From contig CM042012.1 in assembly GCA_023525715.1 (NCBI GenBank), positions 61,339,205 to 61,403,204 on the forward strand: a DNA stretch of 64,000 nt, in the 5' to 3' direction. The translations under genes were made by a program, and so were the position numbers. The notes beneath the pieces are model-generated. The model saw nothing but the letters and a program-made list of their open reading frames with translations, did no database searches and was not told the origin of the DNA. The DNA comes from Cichorium intybus (Eukaryota > Streptophyta > Magnoliopsida > Asterales > Asteraceae). Shown here piece by piece: positions 40,901 through 53,420 of this stretch. Every line of letters begins with the position of its first letter. Position 1 is the first letter of the stretch.

Positions 40901-43900
40901 GCTAGATATTTGTTCTTGTTATAAAGTTATTTGATGCGAGCGACATTGTCTGTCATATAGTACATTGGTCGAGGATAGTTTGTTTTGGTAAAAAATGTTG
41001 ATTTTATTTGTTTAAATTATCCTTGAAATGTTGTATAAATGTGTTGATAGCATAAATAGCAATAACTTGTATGTTGATGCATCTAAAGTGTATTGGATTT
41101 ATGAATTGTGTCTATTATGATTGTTAAAGAAAATTTTATAAGGATCAATTCAACCAAAGGTCCAGTTGGACAGACTTTGGAATCATTTGACTTAGAGTCA
41201 GATGATGAATTGAGTTCTTAATAGAAACATTTGTTGTAAGAAATGAATCAACCAGAAATCCAGTGGATAGGATTTTGGAATCAGTTGACTTGGAGTCAGG
41301 TGATGATTGCATATCTTGAACAAAATTACAAAGTCATAAATTTACGTAGAGATGTAAAAGACATTAAGATTTTGAGCAACAGACACATAAGTTACTGTGT
41401 ATTGCTCGAATCTCCGAACAGAACACAATTAGTAATACTTCATAATATTTGCTAAATAGTTTGAGAAATATGGCTTCGCTAATCAAAATAAGTGATTGAT
41501 TGAAACCTTGAAGTATTCAAGGATTTTAGAGGAAGTATAAGATCAACAAAACCTAAGTGACAACATAGATTAATAAAATGTGTCACAATTTATCCTCTTC
41601 TAAGAACATTAATGGTTATAATGTGTCTTAGGGAAGATGATGGAGCATTGGTCGAAATAGTTCGATCCTCGATGTATAAGATACATTTCCAATTAATTTT
41701 CGATGAATTGAATATTCAACCAGTCAGACCATAGAAACCATATTCCGACCACATCTTAGACTAAGTAGGTTATGTAGACACTGTCTGAAATATAAGCTGG
41801 GATCGTCCCACTTGTACGTTGAAAGTCCAGGGTCATGTAGTGTTCGTCTAACATCATGACTAGCCTGAACCTGATCAGCAATGTTGTTTCATTGGCCATC
41901 CCGGTTGTACCTATGAAAGAAGAGTTCTTTTCGTAAATAACTCATATTCTAAGAAAATAGTGGGAGTAAGAATAACCCTGAATGAGTTTGGGGATTAGCC
42001 AAGTGAAAGAACCTTTAGTCATCACTAGGCCTTGACCAGGAATCAGATTCCTGTTAAACCTGACATATTCTTCTCTTAGCTTGACCAGTAGTGTTGTTCA
42101 CTGTCATAAAATATCATGATCTGGGTGACATACCGATTAGTGGTAAAACACTAAAGATGGTACAGATTAGCAATCCGACTACTTGGAAGCATTGGTGAGC
42201 CCGGTTGCTGCCAAATAAGAGAACCTTAGCACGAGACGCAGTCTATGTGACAAAATTGACTGATTTTACACCTGGCCTAACAACCAGTGGGAGTAATTGA
42301 ATCATCAAAAGAAAGCGGCATAGATAGAAATGTAATTACAGAACATCTGGTTGAGTGAGTCAATACTCAGAGTCAAGCAATTGATTCCGAGAGAAGAACT
42401 CTCAATAGAAGATGAAATCTGAGAGGATTCTGCGTGGCACAGTGTGATTTGTTAGTGAAGCGTGTGTGGTTCACCAGCACACTAATAGGGACTCACAAAG
42501 AGCATGCCAATACAAAAGGTACATGGTCCCAGGATTCATCCCACGAGCATCTCGCAAGAAAGGATATTCGGATTCTCAAAATATGCCAAAAGGTTTGGAT
42601 TTTGTGAATAGCTTGAAAGATTCCCATAACTATGTTAGAAAGGTTTATGATCCTCAAAATGTTCCAAAAGGTTTGGATTTTGTGAATAGTCCGAAAGAGT
42701 CAAAGCCAGTGGAAGTATGGTTGTTATCTGCCTATGACTGTATGTTGGTTACATATTATTTCTAGGAAATATCTCTTATCATTACAAAGTGTAATGATTT
42801 GACATTAAGAGATGATAGATATACAACATACTCAGGTGGTAGTGAACATCTATGAGATAGATCAAAACTCTGCCAATATGATCTTAATAAGATTCAAGAT
42901 GCATAGCCATAGGAAAGGAGTTTCCTATTATTGCAACGTGTGATGACTTGGCATGAGAGATATAAAGAGGGTGCAACATACTCATGTAGTTCACAGACAT
43001 CTATCAGATAGATGAAATCGTCAGTATAGACCTAGCCATTGTAAGCATGATCTTGATAAGATTCAAGATGCATGAGAAAAAGTCTCCGAGAGGAAATAAT
43101 TTTCTCTAAAGTCATGACACATATAATGTCTAGATTTTGAAAGCGTTTGGAATAAGATTAGATCGAGTTCCACGAGCTTTTTGGATCGATCAGAAGTGTC
43201 ACGAACATGTCCTAATGACTTAATGTTTGGGGCATAGTAAGTTGGATTCAGGATATAGTCTGGCTTGGAATACTGGATGGATTTTTGAACACACATGAGA
43301 AATCATTGGGAAATGGTTGGGGTGAATGTGGTAATAATAATTTTAAAGGAGTTTCAAATCGGTAATTATTAATCAAGACGTCATGCTTAAGGACTTCATG
43401 GTTAAAGAGTTTCGTTGGTATTCTGATGGAGCGCGTATGGTTCACCGGCACATCATAACACCTCGAAATAGTCTTAGGGTGCGGTCATGTAGACTAAAAC
43501 CCCGAGAACCATGGGAAGTCATAGCACACGTCACCATAATGGAGTCGTAAGGGAGAAAGACAGAATGGAAAAAATTGAGATATCGTCGGAAGAGTATCCG
43601 ATTGGATTATCTGCAATGAAGTGTATCAGTGTAAGACACTTTTGAATACATAGAAAGAGTGATAAGTTCATGTAGACATAGATATAAAACTTGAATTGAA
43701 AGTTTAAAAGAAATTTAAAAACCGATAATAGTTTTATGACAAATCCGACTTGGTGATTACCTTGTGGAGACTTGGTAATAAGCAGGAGTAGCTGCCAGTC
43801 AGATTTTATGTTTCGCTTTTGCATGTTTTACTTCCCGAATAATTTAATTATTCAGAAAGGTCCACAGTCGCTCATACTTTGGGAAGTAAGTATTGAATCA

Positions 43901-44562
43901 AGACTGTCATGAATTGGTTTGTAGATTGTCTAAGGAGTTAGACATAGCAATAGGATTGCTACAACGTTCATGAGTACTTAGAAATGGAGATTTGAGTATT
44001 GGATAAACCCACGCTCAATAGATTGCTTCATGGATTACATCACGAGCAATCTTGAGACGATAATATCTTATGATCTTGAAGTGGAGAGATATGAGTTATA
44101 ATTTACAAGGTAGTTGTTCATTAATAAAATGAAAACGCATCGGTAACTCGATGTTATAAAACGTGTTGTTGTGAATGATTTGATTGGTAAAAGATATAAG
44201 CATATGAGTCAAAGCTTATTCGTTACTTGACCCTGATAGGAAATAGATATCTGTAGGCCTCTTGATGATTTTGAAGTTGACTAAAGTGCTGGCCAGCCAG
44301 GACTGAATTGATGTGTTCAATTAGAAGTCTTATGTCATATGCAAAATCGGAAATCGGGAAACAGAGAATCAGACAGAGATTGATCTCAATCCATGTCTCA
44401 TGTTCGAAAATATCTGGTTGGACGGAGGATCATATGATCACATATCTATGGACAGAACTGACTGGGTCAGAGTTCGGCAGCAGTTTCTAGGAAGCTACAG
44501 TTTGCTGATTAATTAGAGGTTAAATTGGTAATTATAGTCATAGACTTATCCAAGTGGAAGAC
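40900..44562 (+). other. Copia-2 interior without recognisable coding sequence
   Basis: No conserved pol motif and no long ORF over 3.6 kb. The phrase GCGTGTGTGGTT(A/C)ACC(G/A)GCAC recurs at about 39518, 39598 and 42462 and, more eroded, at 43431, usually near ACTAATAGGGACTCA-like text. This looks like a diverged internal repeat. Confidence 0.6.
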
Positions 44563-45320
44563 TGTTGGATTAGGTGTCTAAGCCATGAATAATAATTTGT
44601 ATTTACCTAATTAATAGAAGCAAAGTCCATTTGGGTTGCCCTCATGGCTAGAGGTTTAGCAGAAAATCCAGAAGAGAGATAGATTGATTTATTATATGAT
44701 TAATAAATCAATAGAAATAAAATAAATAGTTTATTAATATATTATGGTGATAATATATTAATTAATTAGAAATTAATCTGGAATTAATTGGAATTAATTT
44801 GGTGATTAGTTTGATTAATTAAAGGTGCAGGGGTTGAATTGTAATTATTCAATAGTTGAGTAAGTGACAATTATGGTAGTTTAAGTGGCCAACGGAATTA
44901 TGGAGGGATAATCCATAATTTCGATTATTATATGTTAGGATCAATAGATTTGAATTGATAGATAAAGGTTTATCTTATTTGAATTCAAAAAGGTTTATCT
45001 CTAAAGGCTTATCTGGTGGCCATTTGGAAACTATAAATAGAGACCCCTAGGCACATAAAAGCCACGCAATTTTTCTCTCCTCCCTCTCTTTGGAACTTTC
45101 GAAAACCCTAGTCTTGGGTGTGACTTCATTTGAGACAAGGCACTTGCATTGCTTAGCTTGCAAGAAACAACTAAAAAGTTAGTTTTCTGATTTATTTCTT
45201 TTAGCAATTTTGTTTGGCCTTTAGGATTTTGTTACATGTTCAAATAGTGAAAACATAGATCCAATCTAGGTTGCATGTGAACTTAGGGTTTTAGTTCATA
45301 GATTTGTAGAAAACCTTTCA
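44563..45320 (+). repeat. Copia-2 3' LTR
   Basis: 758 bp, TGTTGGATTAGG to AAACCTTTCA, followed at once by the TGAAC target duplication and the rest of the MULE transposase. Confidence 0.92.
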
Positions 45321-46560
45321 TGAACATATAATGGAAAGGTATCCGAAGACATAGTTAAGGGAATTTTTTAGATTAGACAATATGTGTGATGCTGTAGATA
45401 ATAGAATATATGAAAGCTTTAATAGTGTGATTGTTGATGTAAGGAAAAAACTAATTATAACAATGCTTGAAGAAATACGTACTTATGTGATGGAAATGAT
45501 GCATAAAATGCAAATGAAAGGATGCAATTGGCCTAACTACCAAGTTTGCCCTGCCATTAGACATAAAATAAATGAGTTGAAAATCCAACAAAGGTATGTA
45601 TCTATGGTATTATATGCTAATTGTATAAGATACTTATATAACATAATTTTGCAATTTGCAGATACTGACAAGTGCTTCCTAGTGGCCTTCTACAATATGA
45701 AACTAGGAACTTAGGAGAATCATATGTTGTGAACTTGGAAAAGAAAATTTGAACCTACAGGCTGTGGCAACTCAATAGATACAGTTGTGTGCATTCTATT
45801 GCAACAATATCATACATAAACAGGACAATTAAAGCATTTGTAGACCCACTATATCTAGCTACATTTTACAAGAATGCTTATAAGTATCCGTTGCTAGCTA
45901 TGAATGGAAGTAACATGTGGCCATCTACCGATTATACTCCTCATTTGCCACCAATTAAGAGGAGAATGCCTGGTAGGCCAACTATTAAAAGTAGAAGAGA
46001 TGCTTCAGAAAAAGTTGGGAAACATACTGTGTCCAAAGTGGCAAAAGAGTTCTTTGTAGGATCTGTAAGCAGCCTGGACATAACAAGACAACTTGTAAGC
46101 AAGTTCAAAGGCCCTCTAAAGTCAGGTAAAAAGGACCAACCAGAAAGTCGAATGTGCATGATGAAGGTGAAGTAGGCAATGAAGGTAATGAAAATGAGTC
46201 ACAAGATGGAGTTTATGAAAGTGAGGTAGCCAATGTAGGCTGTCAAACTGAAGCTGGAAATGAAGTCAATGAACTTGAGGCTGGAAATGGAGTTAATGAA
46301 AGTGAGACAGCCAATGTAGGTACTCAAACTGAAGCTGGAAATGAATTCAATGAAACTGAATCTAGAAATGGAGACAATGAAAGTGTAATGGTAAATGAGG
46401 AGGATATTATTGGTATAATGACGTAGGAAAGCACAACCCTTGGGGAACCTATGCCAAAAGGTCAGAGCGGATAGTTAAAAAGAAATTGGCTAAAAGAATT
46501 GAAGGAAAGAATGATGAAGGCAACACATCTGACCTCCCACTAAATTTAGATTAGATGTTT

Positions 46561-48122
46561 CGTTTGGAAAACTTGTTTGTGTGTCAATAAATAGTTTAAG
46601 ATGTTTGTGTGTCAAAACTAGGTTCTTTTGTTATGAGTATGTTTGTTAACCGTGTGGGATTTTTAAACATGTTAGTTTGGCGAACTTGTGTGTTTGTGTG
46701 TCAAAACTAGTTTCTTATGTTATGAGTATTGTAATGGTATGAATTTGATTGTGAATTGTTAAACTTTGCATGTTTGGCACTCCTTTTTACTCCTGTCATA
46801 AAATGTATGTCAAGTTGATGTTAGATTATTACTTTGTTTGGCAGTCCTTTTTACTCATTTTTAGTCATGTTTGGCACTCCTTCATGAACTTGCACAGACA
46901 ACAAAGATCCTGTCCACATTCATAAAACCCACAAAAATTCTTCATCCATTAAGCTTGTTAATCAAAATTCAATTTCACTCCACATGGAGGACAGACACAT
47001 GGTTATGCCAATTGTGGCATTATCCTCTTCTTTTGCTTTATTCGTTACTCTAGCTATGATATGTATCTTTAGAAGAAAATGGTGTTCGAAAGATGAATCT
47101 TGGGATAAAGAATCAAAATTTGAAGTTAAAGAAATGGAGATGAAGGGGAATTGATCAAATTTGAAGGTGGTGAAGATCTCACTTCTTTAATAAATATTTG
47201 ATCTTTCAAATGGGATTTGTTTAGTTTTGCTTGAAACATTTTCGTTGAACTACTTTTTTTGTTACATTACGCCATTAACACTAATCCATAAAGCCATCAA
47301 GACAACATTACCCATTAATCCATTAACACAATATTAACCACATTAATGTTAATCTACAAAACATTAACCTATTAAGATGATCCTTACAACCAAACCATTA
47401 TCCATTAACCCATTAGGCCACAAAACGTAGATAACAAAAGTGGGATGATCATCCTTACAACCAAACCAACACAACACATTAACCCATTAACACGAAAAAC
47501 TCCAAAAGATATCGATCTTACCGATCCCCAAAAACCCAAATTCTTGTTATTATGTTAGATATTACCCATCCCCAAAAACCCCTAATCCCTTAAACCTCTA
47601 CAGCCGGTTCTTCATCATATTCGTTACTTGAAAGCAGAGACACAAAAATACGCCCCAACAAAAACACAGAAACACCAACAACCGATGTTTACCTTTTTTC
47701 TGTAGTGCCAACAACTGTCCTTGCAAGGCTTCGAAGTCTTCCCTTTCAGCGTTGAGCTTCCCAACGGCGGTACTCCAGACGGCGGTACTCTAGATAATAG
47801 AGTGACTGGCACGGTGCTAGCTTCACTTCGAGTGACAGTGGTCCTCCTTCTGTCACTTGTACTTTGAAGCGGTGTGTTGAGATATTCAAGATTTATACCT
47901 AACATTGGGAATCCATAAGACGATGATGAAGATACCATTTCGAGTTTCTACTGTTAAAAAATGGGTAACAACCTTTTCATTTGGTTGAGTAAGGCTCCGA
48001 ATATAAAGAAAGGGGGACCACGATCCACAGTGCCAAACTTGGTCCCCAAGGTTGCTATAGTGTCTTCCACGTCCACGCCACGTAGCCTCCACATGTGATG
48101 GTAACCGACTTCAAATGGTAGG
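46561..48122. other. MULE 3' subterminal region
   Basis: No recognised gene. 47265-47500 is rich in CCATTAA/CATTAACAC words. On the minus strand an open stretch at 47624-47938 (starts MVSSSSSYGFPML, 104 codons) and one at 47886-48092 exist, but I recognise no family. A minus-strand second MULE gene or captured host sequence is possible and unproven. Confidence 0.4.
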
Positions 48123-48232
48123 GGGATAAAATTAACCGGTGTTTAAGATTTTGTTCCCTTGGAAGGAAAAAAATTTTAGGGACCAATTAAACCATTTCAA
48201 GAAATCTTGTTGGGCTACAGTGTCAATTTCCC
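48123..48232 (-). repeat. MULE right terminal inverted repeat
   Basis: Inverse of 34563-34672, ending ...CAATTTCCC, followed by TTAGTTATT. Confidence 0.93.
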
Positions 48233-48370
48233 TTAGTTATTTCCTAAATTAATAGATAAATTTAAATTTAAATTAATTAATTATTATGTTAATTTACCTT
48301 CATGCATTTATAAATGATTGGACCATAATTGGTTCCACATTCACACAATATTTGTGGTTCACATATGAAC

Positions 48371-48490
<120 letters not shown>

Positions 48491-49352
48491 TAGGTTATAA
48501 ATCCGTGTTAAACACGGGTTCACAACTTCAATTTTTTTTTGCGTAGAAGGGAAATTTGCTTTAATATTTTTTGGTTTTTATATCACCTGATATTTATTTT
48601 CACATAATATGACAATGCACTTTGATTATTTCAGTTAATAGTAACCTCTTTTTGGTTTTTCAAAAAGCTCATAATATGGATGCTCTTAAAAATCATAATT
48701 TAATGTCTTTTATAAGTTGTAGAGTTATCATAATTAATACATTTATAATTGTTTGTAGAGTCAACTAAAAAATGTTTGCAATACCTACGGTAAATAATTA
48801 GAGAAATGATGTATACCCCTTAGTTTTCTTCACACATTATGTAATGTCAGACAACACCTCACAACTACTATTACCAAAAGGGTGTCCTTGGTAATATGAA
48901 AAAGGTACATATACATCAGAATGTGAGTACGTTGCTTATTGCTCAAAAGAAAAAAAATATAACATCGTGGATTAGAAAAAACTAAAACAATATCATCATT
49001 ATATACGTTAGGCTTTTAATTTTTTAAAAGGACACATGGCATATTTAAAAAAATTTCAAAGAATTTTAAAGAATTTTCTACGATTTCTAATGACTTTTCT
49101 AGGATTTGTTAGTATATTTCTCCTTCTTTTGCTTTTTCACTACGCAATTCGTGGGACAATTGTCCTGACCGCTCTATTTCTTCCAAACACTTGAGACATC
49201 TGTACTACACTTCCTTGTTTTCCCAAATACGTCTCCTCCATACCACCGCTTCAGTTCCGCCCTTCATATAACTATATTCAAGGTTCGTCGTCTTATCGCA
49301 AGTAGTGGTTCAGTTAAATTAATACATGCTTTTGTTTGATCTAATTAAAATA

Positions 49353-49525
49353 AGAGTAATTGTATTGATTCCTACCTTTTATTCCTACCCATATTCCTAC
49401 CTATCTGAAATTATGACAAGTGTCACATTTAATAAAACTAATAATATTTTAAGACACATGTCACAATTTAACTTGGGTAGGAAGATTAGTAGCAATAAAA
49501 TATAGGAACAAAAACGATCTCTCTT
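49353..49525. mobile_element. TTCCTACC-type MITE, copy 1
   Basis: About 173 bp with imperfect inverted ends: GATTCCTACCTTTTATTCCT on the left, and GGTAGGAA... with TATAGGAACAAAAACGATCT on the right. The core AAATTATGACAAGTGTCACA is shared with the copies at 50575 and 50752. Confidence 0.75.
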
Positions 49526-50574
49526 AAAATAACTGTTGTTCGATGTTGTCTGCATTAGAGCCAAAATTGCTCAACCAGGAATCGAAGGTTTCGTATTCTT
49601 ATCACTACATCTCTTCCTATTTTTGAATAAACCATTTATCGTAAAAAAGAAGGCAAAATTTTTTAGGTTTAATCTAAAAGAAGAAGCGATTAAATATTTT
49701 ATAGTGTAAGACTGTTAACTGTAAGTTGAGGTTGGATTTGGTTTACTTTTTGGGTAATTTCGTTTTAACTTTTACTTTTTTTAATTGAAGTGATATATCG
49801 AGGTAATGATGTAGGTAACACTTGATGTTTGTTTATAGGGTTGATGGTGTTTGTCGATAGAGGATAAAAACGATATCGTGGAGGTTGGGGTTGGCTTAAG
49901 GTAGCAGCAGAAATCAAAAGTTAGGAAGATAAGAGAGAGATTCAAAATAATAGTAATGTAGGTAACTCACCCTCATATCTTTGTTCTATGCAATATCTTG
50001 GTTTGATTTTTCACTATATATGCATACCAACTGTTTGTGAAAATGCAAAAGTCGGCATTTAAACCCTTTACTTACAGCCAACAGTTATGAATTTACACAT
50101 AAATTGCTTATTTTGTGTTTTTTTTCTATGAAAATAGGCTTTTAAAATATAAAAAGTAAAAGATTGAAAAACAATTTAGAGAAAATTGAATAAAGAATAA
50201 AAATATATGAAGTTAAAAAAGAATTTTATAAAGTTTGCAGACCTAATTTGAAAATAAAAAAAATTCTATTAGCTAATATTGTAAAAATAATTAAAAGTTA
50301 AACTAAAACAAAAAAAATTAAGGTAAACTCCATTAGGATAAATGGAAAAAGAGTAACAAAAATTGAAAATAAAGAAGAAAAAAGGACGCCAAATCAAAGT
50401 TAAAACCAAAGAGGTGGCAAAGAATTAAACAAATAGAGAGGAGCAGGTTCAACCCCGCGATCCTTAGTAAATAAACGCAAGCCTCAGCCAACCAAGCTAA
50501 AGATAATATTGTTATAAAGTTGGCGCATTAAAAATATAAAACCTATAAAAACGCTGACATCATATTTTGTAAAT

Positions 50575-50746
50575 GAGTAATTATATTGATTCCTACATTT
50601 TATTTCTACAAATATTCTACCCATGTGAAATTATGACAAGTGTCACATTTAATAAAACTAATAATATTTTAATACACATGTCACAATTTAACTTGGGTAG
50701 GAACATTTGTAGGAATAAAAGGTAGGAACAAAAACAATTTCTCTTT
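50575..50746. mobile_element. TTCCTACC-type MITE, copy 2
   Basis: Nearly the same length as copy 1; ends AATAAAAGGTAGGAACAAAA then CTCTTT. It abuts copy 3 head to tail with 4-5 bases between. Confidence 0.75.
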
Positions 50747-50751
50747 GCAAA

Positions 50752-50888
50752 GAGTAATTTTATTGATTCCTACCTTTTATTCCTACCAATATTTCTACCC
50801 ATGTAAAATTATGACAAGTATCATATTTAATAAAATTAATAATATTTTAATACACATGTCACAATTTAACTTGGATAGGACATCAATA
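50752..50888. mobile_element. TTCCTACC-type MITE, copy 3 (truncated)
   Basis: The left arm and core of the family are present and the right arm stops after CTTGGATAGGA. It lies 48 bp from Gypsy-2. Confidence 0.7.
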
Positions 50889-50936
50889 AGGGTTATATTA
50901 TCTCAATTCATGTATACTACCGTTTGAGAGTCATCG

Positions 50937-53420
50937 TGTAACACCCGGCTTTTAAAAAAAACACCCCTGAAAAATTTTCATTTTTAACAAAGGTTTCAAT
51001 ACATAAAACCATAACAATAGGGGTATATTTGATTAAAAACGAGTACAAGTGTATCAAGGAGAGTATAAAATACCGTAATCTCCTTTGAAGCCGGGCTGCT
51101 ACTAACAGCATCTACAAGTCCCACTTCTTTAGTCACGGACTCTATCTTGTCCCTTATCAAGATCATGCTAACCTGCAGGGACATTTAACAAATATCGTGA
51201 GCTATAAAGCTCAGTGAGTAATCGTATCTGCAAATAACATGTATAAAAATACAATCATATATCTGACTGGATATCGAATCCAAACTCCTAGCCTTACTAG
51301 CTGATCACATATCTCATAGGATTTCACATCCTAATCTGTAGCCTTACAGGCTGAATCACAATAACCTGTAATTATCAAGCCATGTCAGTTATTTGCACAT
51401 ATAATCATGTCTAACCATTTCTGTCCCATGTTTCTTAGTCACATTAGACTGCATCATATATCATGGCTATTTAAGCCGCACCACGAGTCATAGCTAAATA
51501 AGCTGCACCAAAACATTTTCAGTATATATATCATAGCCCTCAGGCCGCACCAATTGGTTTCAATAACCCAATATCATAGCCAAAAGGCCGCACCATGTTC
51601 CTGTAACAATATCATAGCCAAAAGGCCGCACCATGTACCTGTAACAATATAATAGCCAAAAGGCCGCACCATGTACCTGTAACAATATCATAGCCAAAAG
51701 GCCGCACCATGTACCTGTAACAATATCATAGCCGTATAGGCCGCACCAGTTGGATATAGTATCCAATATCATAGCCATATAGGCCGCACCAGTTGGATAT
51801 AAAATCCAATATCATAGCCATATAGGCCGCACCAGTTGGATATAAAATCCAATATCATAGCCATATAGGCCGCACCAAATATCATTTCATTTTATAATCA
51901 TTTATGGCTCACGGCTCCGTTCTTGTCATTTCATTGACTCACGGCTTATCCGGTATTGCCTTTTCAAGATTTGACTCACAGCTCCGTTCTTGTCTATCGT
52001 AGACTCACGGCTTATCTGGTATTGTCATATTATTTCTGTTATTGACTCACAGCTCCGTTCTTGTCTATCGTAGACTCACGGCTTATCTGGTATTGTCGTG
52101 TCATTGGCATCTGTCAACTGTCAATTTTGTCCCCCAAAACAGTTTCAAATCTGTAACAATTCAATCATCATATATCATATATGATATCAGTGAGATTACT
52201 CACCTGAATGCTAGCTGCATTTGATTCCGGTTGTTTCTTGCTTTTGCGTGCACCACAACCATTTATCCCGTACCTATATATTCATTTATATACGAAATGA
52301 TAATAGGTTAATAACCATTTCAGTTGACTCTACTACACAAGAGTCCTATACAATACAATTGGGGACCATTTCCAATCATTTTTGAGCAATAACAATCATA
52401 ATAAGAATTTAATACACTTCCCGAAATACGCGTATTCTACTACAGTACTTTCAGGAGGTCGTATTCGTTATCCGATAATTTTCCATGAAGTTTCACAACA
52501 TATTAGACCTATGTTTAAAATTTCAGGTCAATCGGATAAGCCTAGCATCGAATTCCAAATTCCAAAACCCCCTGTCAAGTGGGCGCACCGCGCCAGTATA
52601 TGGGCGCACCGCGCCTTGCGTCTGGGCAGGGTTCCAGACCAGTCGCGATTTGGCACTGTAGCATACAGTTTTGACAATTTAAGTCCTTAATACACGACTT
52701 AATCAGTAGGGGTTTGTTCTAGGACCAAAACCCTTGACTAATAACAAGTTTTAAGCCATTAGAAACACCTTAATCACACCAATTTATGATTTAGGGTTCT
52801 TGAGCAACATTTCAATTTATCAAGAATAGCAACTTACTTTGCTATTTTAACATATGTTCTTACTACATGAACATGTTTAAGCCCAGAAATCATATATAAA
52901 CTCCATGGATTTCACTGAAATTGCAGATTTCAGTTTACCCACCAAGAACACTTTCAAGAACTTGGTTAAAATTCAAATATTAACCTTGTTTAACTTAGGA
53001 ATCACCAATTCCAAGTTATGATTCCAATTCCATGCTTCAATCTCCCGTGAAGATCAAAGAATCGCATCTCAAACTTCTTCCCGTAGCTTCCAAATGTTCA
53101 GCCACAATTATGAGAGGTATTTTCTTTTTATATTTTCCAAATTTACATTTTTAGTCCCTAAGTCCCATTTCTTGAACTTTTGGCACTATAATCAAGTTTT
53201 ATTACAATAAAACTTTCATTTCTTATACTTTTGCCACATACAACAATAATTTTACATAATTGGTCCTTCACTTGGTCAAATGACCAAATTACCCTTTTAT
53301 GGTAAATTGACCAATTTACCCTTTTCTAGTATTAACTTTATAATACTTAGAACGCCATATTAAATCATAAATACACTATGATTAACATATAATACTTAAC
53401 AAAAGTATCATGGTGTTACA
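50937..53420 (-). repeat. Gypsy-2 3' LTR
   Basis: 2,484 bp. Contains a minisatellite at 51480-51880 of ATCATAGCC...GGCCGCACCA units and a second block of CTCACGGCT / CTCACAGCTCCG units at 51905-52100. It has two more 38-bp units (76 bp) than the other LTR, and a pair of GGGCGCACCGCGCC words near 52579-52614. Confidence 0.95.

Larger units (their letters stand above)
37969..45320 (+). mobile_element. Copia-2, degenerate LTR retrotransposon nested in the MULE transposase
   Basis: Direct repeats TGAAC at 37964-37968 and 45321-45325 flank LTRs of 775 and 758 bp that start TGTTG and end TTTCA. The primer site TGGTATCAGAGC follows the 5' LTR and a purine tract AAGTGGAAGAC precedes the 3' LTR. The 5.8-kb interior has no long ORF, only vestiges of gag and protease. 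The LTRs are still similar (a few per cent differences by eye and one 16-bp gap). Confidence 0.93.
36828..46560 (+). pseudogene. MURA-type MULE transposase, split by Copia-2
   Basis: Catalytic part at 36828-37694 and 37767-37963, joined by a 72-bp GT-AG intron (37695-37766). It shows the zinc-binding SFQIKYLIHEHNC region, a first Asp in NLDGCFLKG, PIAWAVVCVENKDNWKWF, a second Asp in LMTDQHK, and HRQCARHIYANFKKRF. The reading resumes after Copia-2 at 45326 (IMERY, then CDAVDNRIYESFNS and MLEEIRTYVMEMM). The SWIM finger near 45745-45800 has lost both leading Cys codons (one is now TGA, one Tyr) but keeps CVHSIATI. Expected Trp codons are TAG at 37047-37049 and 45352-45354. The C-terminus has an acidic 30-residue repeat (ANVGTQTEAGNE) in a shifted frame at 46154-46426. 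It cannot encode an active transposase. Confidence 0.9.
34563..48232 (+). mobile_element. Mutator-like element (MULE) with 9-bp target duplication
   Basis: Terminal inverted repeats of about 110 bp: 34563-34672 (GGGAAATTGACACTGTAG start) mirrors 48123-48232. They are flanked by a perfect 9-bp direct repeat, TTAGTTATT, at 34554-34562 and 48233-48241. A 9-bp duplication with long inverted repeats is the Mutator hallmark. The interior carries a decayed MURA-type transposase on the plus strand. Total span is 13.67 kb, of which 7.36 kb is the nested Copia-2, so the MULE itself is about 6.3 kb. Confidence 0.95.

Noticed and set aside
46871..48092. A host gene at the right end of the MULE
   Set aside because: Open stretches exist on both strands but none has a recognisable domain, splice-consistent extension or GC-rich exon character.
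51560..52690. Frames inside the Gypsy-2 LTRs (for example at 51560, 52042 and 52382, repeated near 58197 and 58537)
   Set aside because: They are LTR minisatellite and non-coding LTR sequence, duplicated in both LTRs.
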